Below are positions 16,296 through 24,659 of a DNA stretch of 64,000 nt, in pieces. How positions within the stretch are numbered: position 1 is the stretch's first letter; each line of letters begins with the position of its first letter. Under the pieces are notes generated by a model. It was not told where the DNA came from. It saw only the letters and a list, made by a program, of their open reading frames with translations, and searched no databases. This DNA comes from CAKZSB01 sp964573105. Its GTDB lineage: Bacteria; Pseudomonadota; Gammaproteobacteria; Granulosicoccales; Granulosicoccaceae. The stretch is from positions 3,059 to 67,058 of the forward strand of contig CAZNIS010000031.1 in NCBI GenBank assembly GCA_964573105.1, written 5' to 3'. A program made the translations under genes and the position numbers.

Positions 16296-17240
16296 TTGAA
16301 CGCTGAACTGCCGGTCGAGATCACGTTTATCGAACGCGGCTGGTTAAACGCCAACAACGTTTTGATAAACGCCAATGGTGCGCCCGCCATTGTCGATACC
16401 GGTCACCTGGCCTGCGTTGATGAAACCGTCTCGTTGATCCGTGCACAGGGTATCGAGCCAGAGCAACTAGGGCAGATCGCCATTACTCATTCGCACAGCG
16501 ATCATCACGGTGGCAATCGTCGTTTAAAAGCGATTAGTGGTGCGCCGATTGCGATGGGCGCCATCACGGCTGAATGGTTTGCCCGTGATGAGCGCCACCT
16601 GACCTGGTTCAATCAATTGAGCCAGGAGGTCGATGTGTCGCTGGCAGATGTCATATTCCAGCCCGGCGATCAGGTGATGCTTGGCGGCATGCCGTTCGAG
16701 GTGATTGCGCTGCCCGGACATGCGCCCGACTGTGTCGGCTATTTTCAGCCCGACACTCGGGTTATGATTTGTGCCGATGCGTTGTGGCACAACGATACGG
16801 GTATGCTGCACCCGCAGATACACGGCTGGGACATTATGAGCGATGCCGAGCTCGCGTTGCAGCGTTTGCGCTCGTTGAAACCTGTTGTAGCCATTCCCGG
16901 TCACGGCGGCTTAATCTGCAATGTTGCCGACAGCATCGAGGGTGCGATGCGGCGACTGGCATCGTTTCGCCGCGATCCTGCAAAGCTCGCGTGGCACGCG
17001 ATCAAGCGTTTCTATGTCTATGGGGTACTTCGCTATCAGCCGATTGCGGAAAGCCAATACAAACAGCAGGTGCTAAACGACACCTGGATAGACTATTACT
17101 GCGACATCATCAATGAGGCAGCGGGGGCGACCCGCCGCTACACCTGCAGCAGTTTACTCGACGTTATTCTTGAGGAATTTAAGGCGCGAGGCGTGGTAAA
17201 TGACAACGACGGTTATCTCAGTTGCGAGATGCGTCGCTGA
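16296..17240 (+). CDS. Metallo-beta-lactamase fold hydrolase
   Basis: 314-residue MBL-fold protein. THSHSDHHGG near residues 64-73 is the HxHxDH zinc motif; further ligands lie in LPGHAPDCVGYF (His near 146), ICADALWH (Asp near 165) and IPGHGGLI (His near 208). The C-terminal 100 residues form a helical extension found in thioesterase- or lactonase-like members. The substrate is unknown. The start is a TTG at 16296. It is convergent with the beta-keto acid cleavage enzyme gene, leaving only 7 bases between them. Confidence 0.88.
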   Translation: MNAELPVEITFIERGWLNANNVLINANGAPAIVDTGHLACVDETVSLIRAQGIEPEQLGQIAITHSHSDHHGGNRRLKAISGAPIAMGAITAEWFARDERHLTWFNQLSQEVDVSLADVIFQPGDQVMLGGMPFEVIALPGHAPDCVGYFQPDTRVMICADALWHNDTGMLHPQIHGWDIMSDAELALQRLRSLKPVVAIPGHGGLICNVADSIEGAMRRLASFRRDPAKLAWHAIKRFYVYGVLRYQPIAESQYKQQVLNDTWIDYYCDIINEAAGATRRYTCSSLLDVILEEFKARGVVNDNDGYLSCEMRR

Positions 17241-17247
17241 TATTCAT

Positions 17248-18126
17248 CTATTTTGCTGGCAGTTCCAGAATCTGTCGCGCCTGTTCCACCGTTGCAAGCT
17301 GGCCGCCGAGCGTGGTGATGATGTCGACTGCCTTTTGCACCAGTTCGCCGTTTCCGTTGCATTTGACACCACGATCCAGATAGACCGCGTCTTCCATACC
17401 GATACGGCAATGCCCGCCCAATAAAAAGGCCTGTGCCAGCATTGGAAATGCGTGGCGGCTAGCGCCGAAGGCGGCCCAGGGCGTATCGGCTGGCAACAGT
17501 GATTTGGCGTAGAGCATGGTCTCGCTGCCAGGTGCAAAACCATATTGCACGCCAGTGACGATCTGGAACAACGTCGGCTGCCGAATGGTGCCGTCTTTTA
17601 TCAGAGCATGCGCCAGTTGAATGTCGCCACTGTCGAAGACTTCGAGTTCGGGTTTCACGCCGGCGGCGTAAATGCGTTCCGCCATCTTTTTTATATTATC
17701 GGGACTGTTGATGACCGCACCGCCGCCGAACCACATGGTGTTGAGATCGAGCGTGCAGATCTCGGGTTTCAATCGAACCACGTGCTCGGTTCGCTGTTCC
17801 GGTGTCTTGACCAGACTCTCGGGTGCTGCGACCGCGGGATCATCGGCTGATGGTACAAAGCGACCGCCGGGACCGGTGGTCAGGTTGATGATCATATCGG
17901 TGTCGCTGGCGCGAATTCGCTCGACCACCTCTTCGTAGTACTCGAACTTCATCGATGGCTTGCCGGTGTCGGGATCGCGCACGTGAATGTGGCATATCGC
18001 CGCCCCGAGTCGCGCGGCGACGATGCAATCGTCAGCAATTTCCTGCGGCGTCACGGGCAGGGTGGCGTTGTGTTCGCGTGTTGTGTGGCTGCCGGTGACA
18101 GCGCAAGACAGGATGGTCGGGTTCAT
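17248..18126 (-). CDS. Beta-keto acid cleavage enzyme (BKACE, DUF849)
   Basis: 292-residue TIM-barrel enzyme of the family typified by 3-keto-5-aminohexanoate cleavage enzyme (Kce). CHIHVRDPDTGKPS near residues 45-58 has the zinc-binding HxH, and GGHCRIGMEDAVYL near 232-245 holds a further His and the conserved Glu. The family condenses a beta-keto acid with acetyl-CoA and splits it into acetoacetate and an acyl-CoA; the beta-keto acid differs among subfamilies. It is the last gene of the tctC-B-A operon and probably processes the acid brought in by that transporter (inference). Confidence 0.93.
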   Translation of the reverse strand: MNPTILSCAVTGSHTTREHNATLPVTPQEIADDCIVAARLGAAICHIHVRDPDTGKPSMKFEYYEEVVERIRASDTDMIINLTTGPGGRFVPSADDPAVAAPESLVKTPEQRTEHVVRLKPEICTLDLNTMWFGGGAVINSPDNIKKMAERIYAAGVKPELEVFDSGDIQLAHALIKDGTIRQPTLFQIVTGVQYGFAPGSETMLYAKSLLPADTPWAAFGASRHAFPMLAQAFLLGGHCRIGMEDAVYLDRGVKCNGNGELVQKAVDIITTLGGQLATVEQARQILELPAK

Positions 18127-18147
18127 CTGCTCAAGCCCCCGGCCGAC

Positions 18148-19038
18148 TTAGCTTATGACCGGTGGTTTGGCGCAGACCTGGTCGTAGGGGTAGCGACTGT
18201 TGATCAAGCCATTGTACTCGTAGATATCTAGTGTGGCGCTGTAGGCCTCGTCGGTGATTTCGATGTGAGGTGTCCAGCAGCCCAGCTTCTGGTAGCTTGC
18301 AATGCAGTCGAGCAGGACTTGCGGGTCGGTATCGGGAAAGTACTCGCTTTGTGCCGCGGCAATTTCACTGGCCGGCGCATCATTCATATAGCGGCGGGTC
18401 TTGATGTAGGCGCGGGTGAAGGCTTTGGCCATGTCGGTCTCGAGCCAGGCGCGTGTGGTGGCGAGGCTGGAAAATCCACAGGGGCCGATCGGCAGCCCGA
18501 CCTGCGCGACGATATGCCCGACGCCATCGGCTTCCAGTTGTTGCGGAAACGGGCCCTGCTGCTGAATGTATTGTCCCTGACCGGCGCGAAACGCCTTGTC
18601 CATATCGGCCGCGCCGCCGACATTGATCGGTTTGATCTTGTCGAAGTCGATGCCCGCCTTGTGACAGGCATACCGGAACATATCCAGTGGCTGGCCGCCG
18701 CCAAACAACACGACCTCTGCGCCTTCCAGATCTGACCATTTGAAGTCCGTTTGTGGTTCGCGGCCGGTGAGAAAAAAACCATCCATTTCGTTCACCTGGG
18801 CAAAGTGCACCGTGGCTGGCTGCTGGCCTTTGTTCAGACGCGTGAAACCCTGTGAGAGCGCCGATTGCACGACGTGGGCGCTGCCATCTTCAAGCGCTGC
18901 GAGCGCTGACTTGCCAACCGGTGCGACGGACCACTGCGGTGCTAAACCTTCATCGCGCAAAAAGCCGCCCGACATGGTCGCAATCAGCGGCGAGTAGAAC
19001 GCCGAGAACAGGGTGAATTGAATATTGATGGTTTCCAC
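18148..19038 (-). CDS. NMT1/THI5-like substrate-binding domain protein
   Basis: About 296 residues resembling the NMT1/THI5-like and SsuA/TauA type periplasmic binding fold: FSPLI-type N-terminal strand, GGFLRDEGL, LEDGSAHVVQSALSQG, then LEGAEVVLFGGGQPL. No signal peptide or lipobox precedes the domain when the GTG at 19038 is used, which has GGGAGGAAGG upstream. So the product may be cytoplasmic, or the true start may be missed. No ABC permease or ATPase is nearby; instead it lies between tctA and the BKACE gene. It may be a binding protein or an enzyme of the THI5-like type. Confidence 0.78.
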   Translation of the reverse strand: METINIQFTLFSAFYSPLIATMSGGFLRDEGLAPQWSVAPVGKSALAALEDGSAHVVQSALSQGFTRLNKGQQPATVHFAQVNEMDGFFLTGREPQTDFKWSDLEGAEVVLFGGGQPLDMFRYACHKAGIDFDKIKPINVGGAADMDKAFRAGQGQYIQQQGPFPQQLEADGVGHIVAQVGLPIGPCGFSSLATTRAWLETDMAKAFTRAYIKTRRYMNDAPASEIAAAQSEYFPDTDPQVLLDCIASYQKLGCWTPHIEITDEAYSATLDIYEYNGLINSRYPYDQVCAKPPVIS

Positions 19039-19112
19039 TGAGCCCTTCCTCCCGGGTAAGTCAAGGCGCCAGTGTAACGCAGTGCCGCACAAATGTGCGG
19101 CACTGAACAGAG

Positions 19113-20621
19113 TCAGCCCATACTGGCGGGTTTGGGACCTTTGCGGAAAAAGGCGCCATAGACACTGCCGGCAATGGTCAGGAAGCCTGCGATCAGGAGT
19201 GCCAGTGCGATTGGACGCTCAAGGAATCCGCTGAATTCAAAGTGCAGCATTTGCATGGCCTGGGCAAATGTCTGCTCGCCGATCTTGCCCAGAATCAGCC
19301 CCAGTACGATGCCGGCAACCGAGTAGCCGGAACGTCGCAGAAAGAAACCGACGACGCCGGCAACAAACATCACGACGACGTCGATTACCAGTCCGCGCAC
19401 CGCATAGGCGCCGACCGTTGCGAGCAGCAGAATCATTGGCGCGAGAAACTGAAACGGAATTCGCAGCAGGTTGACGATGGTCTTGGTTTCGAGAAAACCG
19501 ACCAGCAAAATCGAGACGTTAGCAAAGAACATCGCCGCGAACACCACCCAGACAAGATCCGGGCTGTTGAGAAACACCAGCGGTCCCGGTTCCATATCGT
19601 GCATCTGAAACACGCCGACCATCATGGCTGTCAGCGCGCCGCCGGGCAGACCCAGTGCGAGCAACGGGATCATCGCCGCACCGGTTGCCGCGTTGTTGGC
19701 AGTCTCGGACGAAATCACGCCTTCCATTTTGCCCTTGCCAAATTCCTCTTTGTCTTTTGACCAGCGCACGGCTTCGTTGTAGCCCATAAACGCGGCCAGT
19801 GTGGCGCCGATGCCGGGCAGGATGCCACAGAAAAAGCCGATCACAATCGAGCGCACGACGGCGATCTTGTGGGCCCAGAGCTCGCCGATTGACGGGAAGT
19901 CGACGCTGATTTTCGGCGCCTTGTAGGAGCCGGTTGCCTTTTTCTCAGCCTGCACGAAGATTTCGGACACGGCAAAGAACCCGAGAATGGTGGGAATAAA
20001 GTGAATGCCGGCCAGCAGATAGGGCATATTGAAGTCATAGCGCTCAAGACCGCCGACCGGGTCCAGTCCGACGACGGCGATCATCAGCCCGGCCATGATC
20101 GACAGCCAGCCCTTCCAAAAGGTTTTGGCGCCAACCGATGCCGCGACCGCGAGGCCAAAAAACACCAGTGCGAAAATCTCTGGTGGACCGAACGCCGATA
20201 TCGCCCAGTCGGCGATCGGCGCGGTGGCCGCCATCATGATGATGCAGGAGATAGTGCCACCCAGCGCCGAACAGGTTACAGCGGCGCCGACGGCCTTGCC
20301 GGCTTTCCCCTTTTGTGTCATCGGGTAGCCATCGAACGCAGTGGGCGCGTTTTCCGGCGCCCCGGGAATGTTAAATAAGATGGCGGTGATCGCGCCGCCG
20401 TAGACGCCAGTGCAATAGATGACCGAGAACAGCATGATGCCGTGCTCGGGTTTCAGGTGAGCGGTAAAAGGCAGCAGGATTGCCGCCAGAGTGAGCATGC
20501 TGACGCCCGGGATGGCGCCAAACAGCATGCCGCCGACGACGCCGCCAAAAAAGATCAGCACGCCTACCGGATCGCCAAACAGCGCCGCCGTGCCACCGAG
20601 GAAATTGGCAAAGGTATCCAT
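19113..20621 (-). CDS. tctA: Tripartite tricarboxylate transporter, large permease TctA
   Basis: 502-residue integral membrane protein with about 10-12 hydrophobic segments. Typical TctA segments are VGMLFGAIPGVS-like (GGMLFGAIPGVSMLT near residue 30), NIPGAPENAPTAFDGYPM near residue 84, and GLPGGALTAMM near 330. With TctB it forms the inner-membrane part of a sodium- or proton-driven importer of carboxylates delivered by a TctC protein. It follows tctB by 12 bases and is in the same operon. Confidence 0.95.
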   Translation of the reverse strand: MDTFANFLGGTAALFGDPVGVLIFFGGVVGGMLFGAIPGVSMLTLAAILLPFTAHLKPEHGIMLFSVIYCTGVYGGAITAILFNIPGAPENAPTAFDGYPMTQKGKAGKAVGAAVTCSALGGTISCIIMMAATAPIADWAISAFGPPEIFALVFFGLAVAASVGAKTFWKGWLSIMAGLMIAVVGLDPVGGLERYDFNMPYLLAGIHFIPTILGFFAVSEIFVQAEKKATGSYKAPKISVDFPSIGELWAHKIAVVRSIVIGFFCGILPGIGATLAAFMGYNEAVRWSKDKEEFGKGKMEGVISSETANNAATGAAMIPLLALGLPGGALTAMMVGVFQMHDMEPGPLVFLNSPDLVWVVFAAMFFANVSILLVGFLETKTIVNLLRIPFQFLAPMILLLATVGAYAVRGLVIDVVVMFVAGVVGFFLRRSGYSVAGIVLGLILGKIGEQTFAQAMQMLHFEFSGFLERPIALALLIAGFLTIAGSVYGAFFRKGPKPASMG

Positions 20622-20633
20622 TAACTTGTCAGC

Positions 20634-21338
20634 CTATTGCAGCAGTGCGACAACCCAGTTGCCGAAGTCGTAGAACGGTCGAACGTAGCCGGTAGGCAGT
20701 CCAACATAGAGAAGTTTGACGAAACACAGCAATAACAGGCCGTAGATCAGCGGCATGATCATGGCCATTCGACTCAGGCGTCGCTCGCCCATCAGGATCA
20801 TTACGCCGATAATGAAAAAAGGTGCCAGGGCGTAGAAGCCCATATCTTCAAGCAGTGCGGCGAAAAACACCGGCAGTGCGAGAATGCCACCCACGTGATT
20901 GCGCCAGGTGAAGATCAGGTAGATCACCAACAGCACCGCGGCCGTGATGATCTTGACGCGCGCCTGACCGGCTTCAGGTATGTTGTTTTTTGCGATGATC
21001 CATTCCGGCAGGTTCATGTAGATAAACGGAATCGCCAACAGAAGGAAGGTGCAGAGATACCATCCGAAACTGTTGTGGGAGGTGTCATCCGCTGCATCGT
21101 CGGCAGCTGCCGCAAACATGCCGGTTGGGGTTTCATCGTGGCGTCGTGCCTGACTGAGCAATTGTCCGATCGCGGCAATGGCGATCAGCAGCAATATGGC
21201 GCGCGGCCAGGCGGTGGCGCCGTAGCGATAGATCTCGATGTCTCGATCAAACTCGAATGAGTAGGCGTAGAGGAATATCACCAGCGCGAGCCAAAGGCCC
21301 GCTTCGACCAGGTTTCCTGTTCTGAATCGTCCCATCAA
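20634..21338 (-). CDS. tctB: Tripartite tricarboxylate transporter, small permease TctB
   Basis: 234 residues with four or five hydrophobic segments, near residues 12-27, 38-55, 93-107, 128-160 and 178-210. It is identified from position between tctC and tctA and from the TctB-like arrangement; the family is poorly conserved in sequence. It is longer than many TctB proteins because of a polar loop near residues 60-90. An intrinsic-terminator-like hairpin lies between tctC and this gene and probably lowers its expression relative to the binding protein. Confidence 0.88.
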   Translation of the reverse strand: MMGRFRTGNLVEAGLWLALVIFLYAYSFEFDRDIEIYRYGATAWPRAILLLIAIAAIGQLLSQARRHDETPTGMFAAAADDAADDTSHNSFGWYLCTFLLLAIPFIYMNLPEWIIAKNNIPEAGQARVKIITAAVLLVIYLIFTWRNHVGGILALPVFFAALLEDMGFYALAPFFIIGVMILMGERRLSRMAMIMPLIYGLLLLCFVKLLYVGLPTGYVRPFYDFGNWVVALLQ

Positions 21339-21386
21339 TGGCTATCCGGCGTTATCAGGAGGGCATTAACTGTGGTTGAAAACAAA

Positions 21387-21412
21387 AACGGCCCCGCGAA
21401 AGCGGAGCCGTT
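21387..21412 (-). terminator. Terminator/attenuator between tctC and tctB
   Basis: Hairpin with stems AACGGC/GCCGTT and CCGC/GCGG around a 4-base loop, with one mismatch (21393 with 21406). On the minus strand a run TTTTTGTTTT follows, giving a good intrinsic terminator just after the tctC stop. Partial readthrough would make much more binding protein than permease. Confidence 0.8.
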
Positions 21413-21432
21413 CTTTTTAGCACAAACGCGGG

Positions 21433-22461
21433 TTAGCGAACTTCCAGACCCATCTCTTTGTAGACGTCCCGGTACTGAGAGATCGTCGAGGTGATCAATT
21501 CCTGCGAGCCCGCCGTGTCGCGATAGCTCTCGATCAGCGTCATGAACTTGCTTTCATTGTACTTTTGATAGCTGGGTTGGCAGTAGGCTTTCTGGAAAGC
21601 CCATTGCAGCCACTTGACGCGATCTTCGGGGGCATCCGCCTTGACGTAGAAACCGCGGAAGCGGAACAGTGGTTCAAAGTCGAGGCCGGCATCGGTCAGG
21701 CTCGGTACGTCGGCGAAGGCCTCGGGCGCTTCTTTGAGGATCGTCAGGATCGGTTTGAATTTACCGGCATCCAGAAACTTTCGAACGTCGCCAGGTTGCT
21801 CGAACAAGGCATCGACCTGGCCACCGGCCAGCGCGCCATAGCGCGGGGCGCCCTTATCGAAAGAGATCTGTTGAATCTTCATACCGGTGGCATCGGTGAT
21901 GAATTTCATCGTCACGCGTTCCATTGAACCTTCTTTGGAAACGTTGGCGATCGTGGCCTTGCCGTCTTGCGCTTTAACCCATTCGACAAACGAGGCCCAG
22001 TCGGTGTAACGATCTTCGTCGGTGCGAATGTAGATCTGCGAGAAGGTAATCTGCGATGTGACGAGCGGGATCAGATCTTCTGCCGGATTGGGACGGGCCG
22101 AGTCCAGTGCGTGAGCGCTTGAAGCGTCATCGATGTGTTCAAGTACTGTATAGCCGTCTGCGGGAGTGGCCATGTAGGCTGTCATACCGACGGTGCCTGA
22201 ACCGCCTGGCTTGTGGTCGCGGTTGATCGATACACCGGTCAGATCGGAAACCGCTTGTGCCATCGCCTGAGCAACCTGACCCGAGCCACCTGCCGGACCG
22301 TAGGGAACGACCATGGTCAACGCGCGTGCCGGGAAGCCATCCGGACCGGCCATTTCTGCGGGCAGATCGTCGGTAGCGCAGGCGGCGATTGCCGACCCGG
22401 TAGTGGCAAAGGTGAAGCCAGCCGCAACAGCGGCGCTGATCAGGTACTTTCTTAGTGTCAT
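21433..22461 (-). CDS. tctC: Tripartite tricarboxylate transporter binding protein TctC (Bug family)
   Basis: 342-residue periplasmic binding protein. The N-terminus has a signal peptide (TLRKYLISAAVAAGFTF, then GSAIAA). The mature part has the Bug signatures MVVPYGPAGGSGQVAQAMA near residue 50 and HKPGGSGTVGM near 85. These two loops normally grip the carboxylate of the ligand. The ligand is unknown; the linked BKACE enzyme suggests a beta-keto or related carboxylic acid. The gene is first in the operon and has 275 bases of non-coding DNA upstream. Confidence 0.94.
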   Translation of the reverse strand: MTLRKYLISAAVAAGFTFATTGSAIAACATDDLPAEMAGPDGFPARALTMVVPYGPAGGSGQVAQAMAQAVSDLTGVSINRDHKPGGSGTVGMTAYMATPADGYTVLEHIDDASSAHALDSARPNPAEDLIPLVTSQITFSQIYIRTDEDRYTDWASFVEWVKAQDGKATIANVSKEGSMERVTMKFITDATGMKIQQISFDKGAPRYGALAGGQVDALFEQPGDVRKFLDAGKFKPILTILKEAPEAFADVPSLTDAGLDFEPLFRFRGFYVKADAPEDRVKWLQWAFQKAYCQPSYQKYNESKFMTLIESYRDTAGSQELITSTISQYRDVYKEMGLEVR

Positions 22462-22704
22462 TAAGTATCCTCCGAAGCGGACAGAGTGTCTGGCGCAAGC
22501 TCCGGATGGTCTGCGGACTATCCCGCGACAGGCAAGTTAGTGTGTTTACGCACTGACGTGTCACGATGGGAGCGTTGCATTAGTGTGTCAGACTGCCGAC
22601 CAGCCGATGGGCTGATCGGACGTGTCTGGGCAACAAATGTCGCGCAGGCAGACTAACCCGCACTCTGTGGGCTGTAAAGGGACGTTGGCGTATTCAGGAT
22701 GGAA

Positions 22705-22729
22705 TTGACGCGAGACACCACCGCGTCAA
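22705..22729 (-). terminator. Hairpin after membrane-anchored hypothetical gene
   Basis: Perfect 8-bp inverted repeat TTGACGCG/CGCGTCAA with a 9-base loop, starting 8 bases beyond the stop at 22737 on the minus strand. No long T-run follows, so termination strength is uncertain. The rest of 22462-22704 shows no clear gene and presumably holds the tctC promoter. Confidence 0.45.
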
Positions 22730-22736
22730 CCGGCCC

Positions 22737-23357
22737 TCAGCTCGACGGTAACGGAAAGTAGTGGAGTATCAGCAGCAGTGCGGTTGCGATCGCCGCCAGG
22801 TGCGTTGCTTTAGTCACTAGCTTGTTGAGTTGGGTAAACGTGTCGATCTCTTCGTATTCACCCAGTTCTTCGGTCGGGTTTTGCTCGTGCCGCCTTTCAT
22901 AGAGTGCGTGCGTGCTCTGGTATTGTCGTCTGCTATCAGCCTCGGACTGGCTGCGCGCGCGACGTGCCGGTCGAGCGCTGGATCTTTTCTCACCTCGATC
23001 TGATGCCTGTGCGGGCGGGCGCGGGTGCGGCGCCTTGCGTCTGGCAGGCTTGGGCTCGGCCTTATAGATCGGCTCACCGTTGCGAAATCCGATGATGATT
23101 CGATCAGTGCCGTCCGCTTCAGTGTAGTTGTTCGGTTTGAATTTTTCGGGTAATGCGCGCTCGAGCTGGGACTCGAGTTCGGCGACGTCAAACGTGACCG
23201 CTTCGGGTTGCTCCAGGTGGGGCTCATCTGAGACGAGCACTCCCTGGTTGGCAGCGTCGAGTTCAATCACCGGGCTGGCACTTGGCTCCGTTGCCGGAGT
23301 GAGTGCCTCATTTATTTGCTCGGGTTGCTGAAAATCGCCTTCAAGAACAGACCGCAT
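22737..23357 (-). CDS. Hypothetical tail-anchored membrane protein
   Basis: About 206 residues. The first two thirds are acidic then strongly basic and low in complexity (Pro, Arg, Ala rich near residues 105-150), so probably disordered. The C-terminus holds a single hydrophobic helix (LAAIATALLLILHYF near 188-202) followed by only a few residues, as in tail-anchored proteins. A compact segment NNYTEADGTDRIIIGFRNGEPIY near residues 76-98 may be a small folded motif. I recognise no family. The start may be 23369 or 23357. Confidence 0.6.
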   Translation of the reverse strand: MRSVLEGDFQQPEQINEALTPATEPSASPVIELDAANQGVLVSDEPHLEQPEAVTFDVAELESQLERALPEKFKPNNYTEADGTDRIIIGFRNGEPIYKAEPKPARRKAPHPRPPAQASDRGEKRSSARPARRARSQSEADSRRQYQSTHALYERRHEQNPTEELGEYEEIDTFTQLNKLVTKATHLAAIATALLLILHYFPLPSS

Positions 23358-23656
23358 AGTGTTTCTCAATGCTTAGTGTTGCGTAAAGGGAACAAAGTGT
23401 TACTGAAAAAGCTCTTCTTTACTGAGCCAGCGTGCGCACTATGGCTTATGCCACGGCTAGACGGGCAGGCTGACGTGAATTTCGTGAACTGGCCGACAGT
23501 CCAACCGCGCGACACATTTTCGCCCAACGCTTTGCCGATTGATCAATGCCGAATTCTGCGCGGTCTCACTGGAACTTTGGAACTGAAGGCTCCATCATAG
23601 GCGCGATAGAGTCCCGCACTGGCGGGAGTAGCATTCACAACGCACGGGAACCTGAC

Positions 23657-24127
23657 ATGGCTCGCGGAGTAAACAAGGTAACGCTGATCGGAAATCTGGG
23701 CGCTGATCCCGAGGTTAGGGCGACCACGTCGGGCAGCAGGGTGGCCAACGTTCGTGTCGCGACCGCCGAATCCTGGATGGACAAAAACACTGGTCAGCGA
23801 CAAGAGCGGACCGAGTGGCATCGTGTGATCTTTTTTGGTCGCCTGGCTGAAATTGTTGAGCAATACCTGGCCAAGGGGTCGCAGGTCTATATTGAGGGCC
23901 GACTGCAGACTCGCAAATGGCAGGATCAGAACGGACAGGACCGCTACACCACAGAGATCGTCGCCAACGAAATGCAAATGCTGGGTGGCAGAGGCGGTGG
24001 CGATCAAGCCGGTCAGGGGCAGTATCAAAACACCGCACCTATGGACAGTCCCGCGCCCGCGCAGCGCCCTGCAGTGGCTGCTTCATCCGGGCCCGAGATC
24101 AATTTCGACGACGACATTCCTTTCTGA
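23657..24127 (+). CDS. ssb: Single-stranded DNA-binding protein
   Basis: 156 residues. The OB fold occupies roughly residues 1-110 (MARGVNKVTLIGNLGADPEVR, EWHRVIFFGRLAEIVEQYL, GSQVYIEGRLQTRKWQDQNG). A Gly/Gln/Pro-rich linker follows and the acidic tip DDDIPF binds partner proteins such as exonuclease I and RecQ. The tetramer protects single-stranded DNA in replication and repair. The frame opens at 23546; the ATG at 23657 is the family start. No uvrA lies divergently upstream, unlike in many proteobacteria, and no clear LexA box is visible. Confidence 0.97.
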   Translation: MARGVNKVTLIGNLGADPEVRATTSGSRVANVRVATAESWMDKNTGQRQERTEWHRVIFFGRLAEIVEQYLAKGSQVYIEGRLQTRKWQDQNGQDRYTTEIVANEMQMLGGRGGGDQAGQGQYQNTAPMDSPAPAQRPAVAASSGPEINFDDDIPF

Positions 24128-24426
24128 CCGGTCGCGTCGTTTCCCGATACGCCACTGTCGCCGCGATTCAGCACGCCGGTGGCGGAGCAGTCCCGAACGA
24201 GCGCGCGCCGAACCCGGCGCGTCGCAGCATCCATCCCTTGAATTGACAGCGAATGCTCGAGTCTGCCGGCAGGTCGATCGCTGGCTCGTGCGTTGATTGC
24301 CCCTAGACCGACTAAATTGCGATTGATGATCGATGCGACACGCGTCGAGCGTGGCTGGCGCGTTGGGTTGAGGCACGAGTGGCTGTTTTTGTGTCGCAGC
24401 GCGCGTGCAGGAAAGAATATAACGAT

Positions 24427-24442
24427 ATAAAGATATCTTTAT
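24427..24442 (+). promoter_or_regulatory. Palindromic operator upstream of metK (SahR-like)
   Basis: Perfect 16-bp palindrome ATAAAGATATCTTTAT in an AT-rich island, ending 14 bases before a TATACT -10 box and so overlapping the -35 region. The AT-rich GATATC-centred form resembles operators of the ArsR-family repressor SahR, which controls metK and ahcY in various proteobacteria in response to S-adenosylhomocysteine. The match is from memory of the motif and from the identity of the downstream genes. Confidence 0.65.
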
Positions 24443-24456
24443 TTGTCCTGAATCGC

Positions 24457-24462
24457 TATACT
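24457..24462 (+). promoter_or_regulatory. Candidate -10 box for metK-ahcY
   Basis: TATACT, with a weak -35 (TATCTT at 24434-24439, 17-bp spacing) that lies inside the 16-bp palindrome. This would place the transcription start near 24469 and make a leader of about 190 bases. Confidence 0.45.
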
Positions 24463-24659
24463 CCGTTGGCTATTGGTTGCGGTAGTGTGACGGCATCTTG
24501 AGATGCAGAATGCGGTCAGCGTGTCTTCCTGATGCGCGGCGCAGCGAATCCCCGATACCTGCCGACACGGCGTCCACCGAAGCCTTGTCAGTCGCAGGCG
24601 GTGTGCGTCTGCACATCCATCGCTAACTTTGAATCAGAAACACGTCGAGACAAACGAAC

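Larger units (their letters stand above)
24128..24659. other. 532-bp intergenic region between ssb and metK
   Basis: No gene is supportable here. It holds a perfect 16-bp palindrome at 24427-24442, a candidate -10 box at 24457-24462, and then a leader of about 190 bases before metK. The leader has several small hairpins: GCATC/GATGC at 24493-24506, and TGTGC/GCACA at 24602-24615. I could match the leader to none of the SAM or SAH riboswitch classes by eye. The first half, 24128-24400, shows nothing I can interpret. Confidence 0.5.

Noticed and set aside
24463..24659. SAM or SAH riboswitch upstream of metK
   Set aside because: I looked for the cores of SAM-I, SAM-II and SAH classes and saw none; a protein operator fits better.
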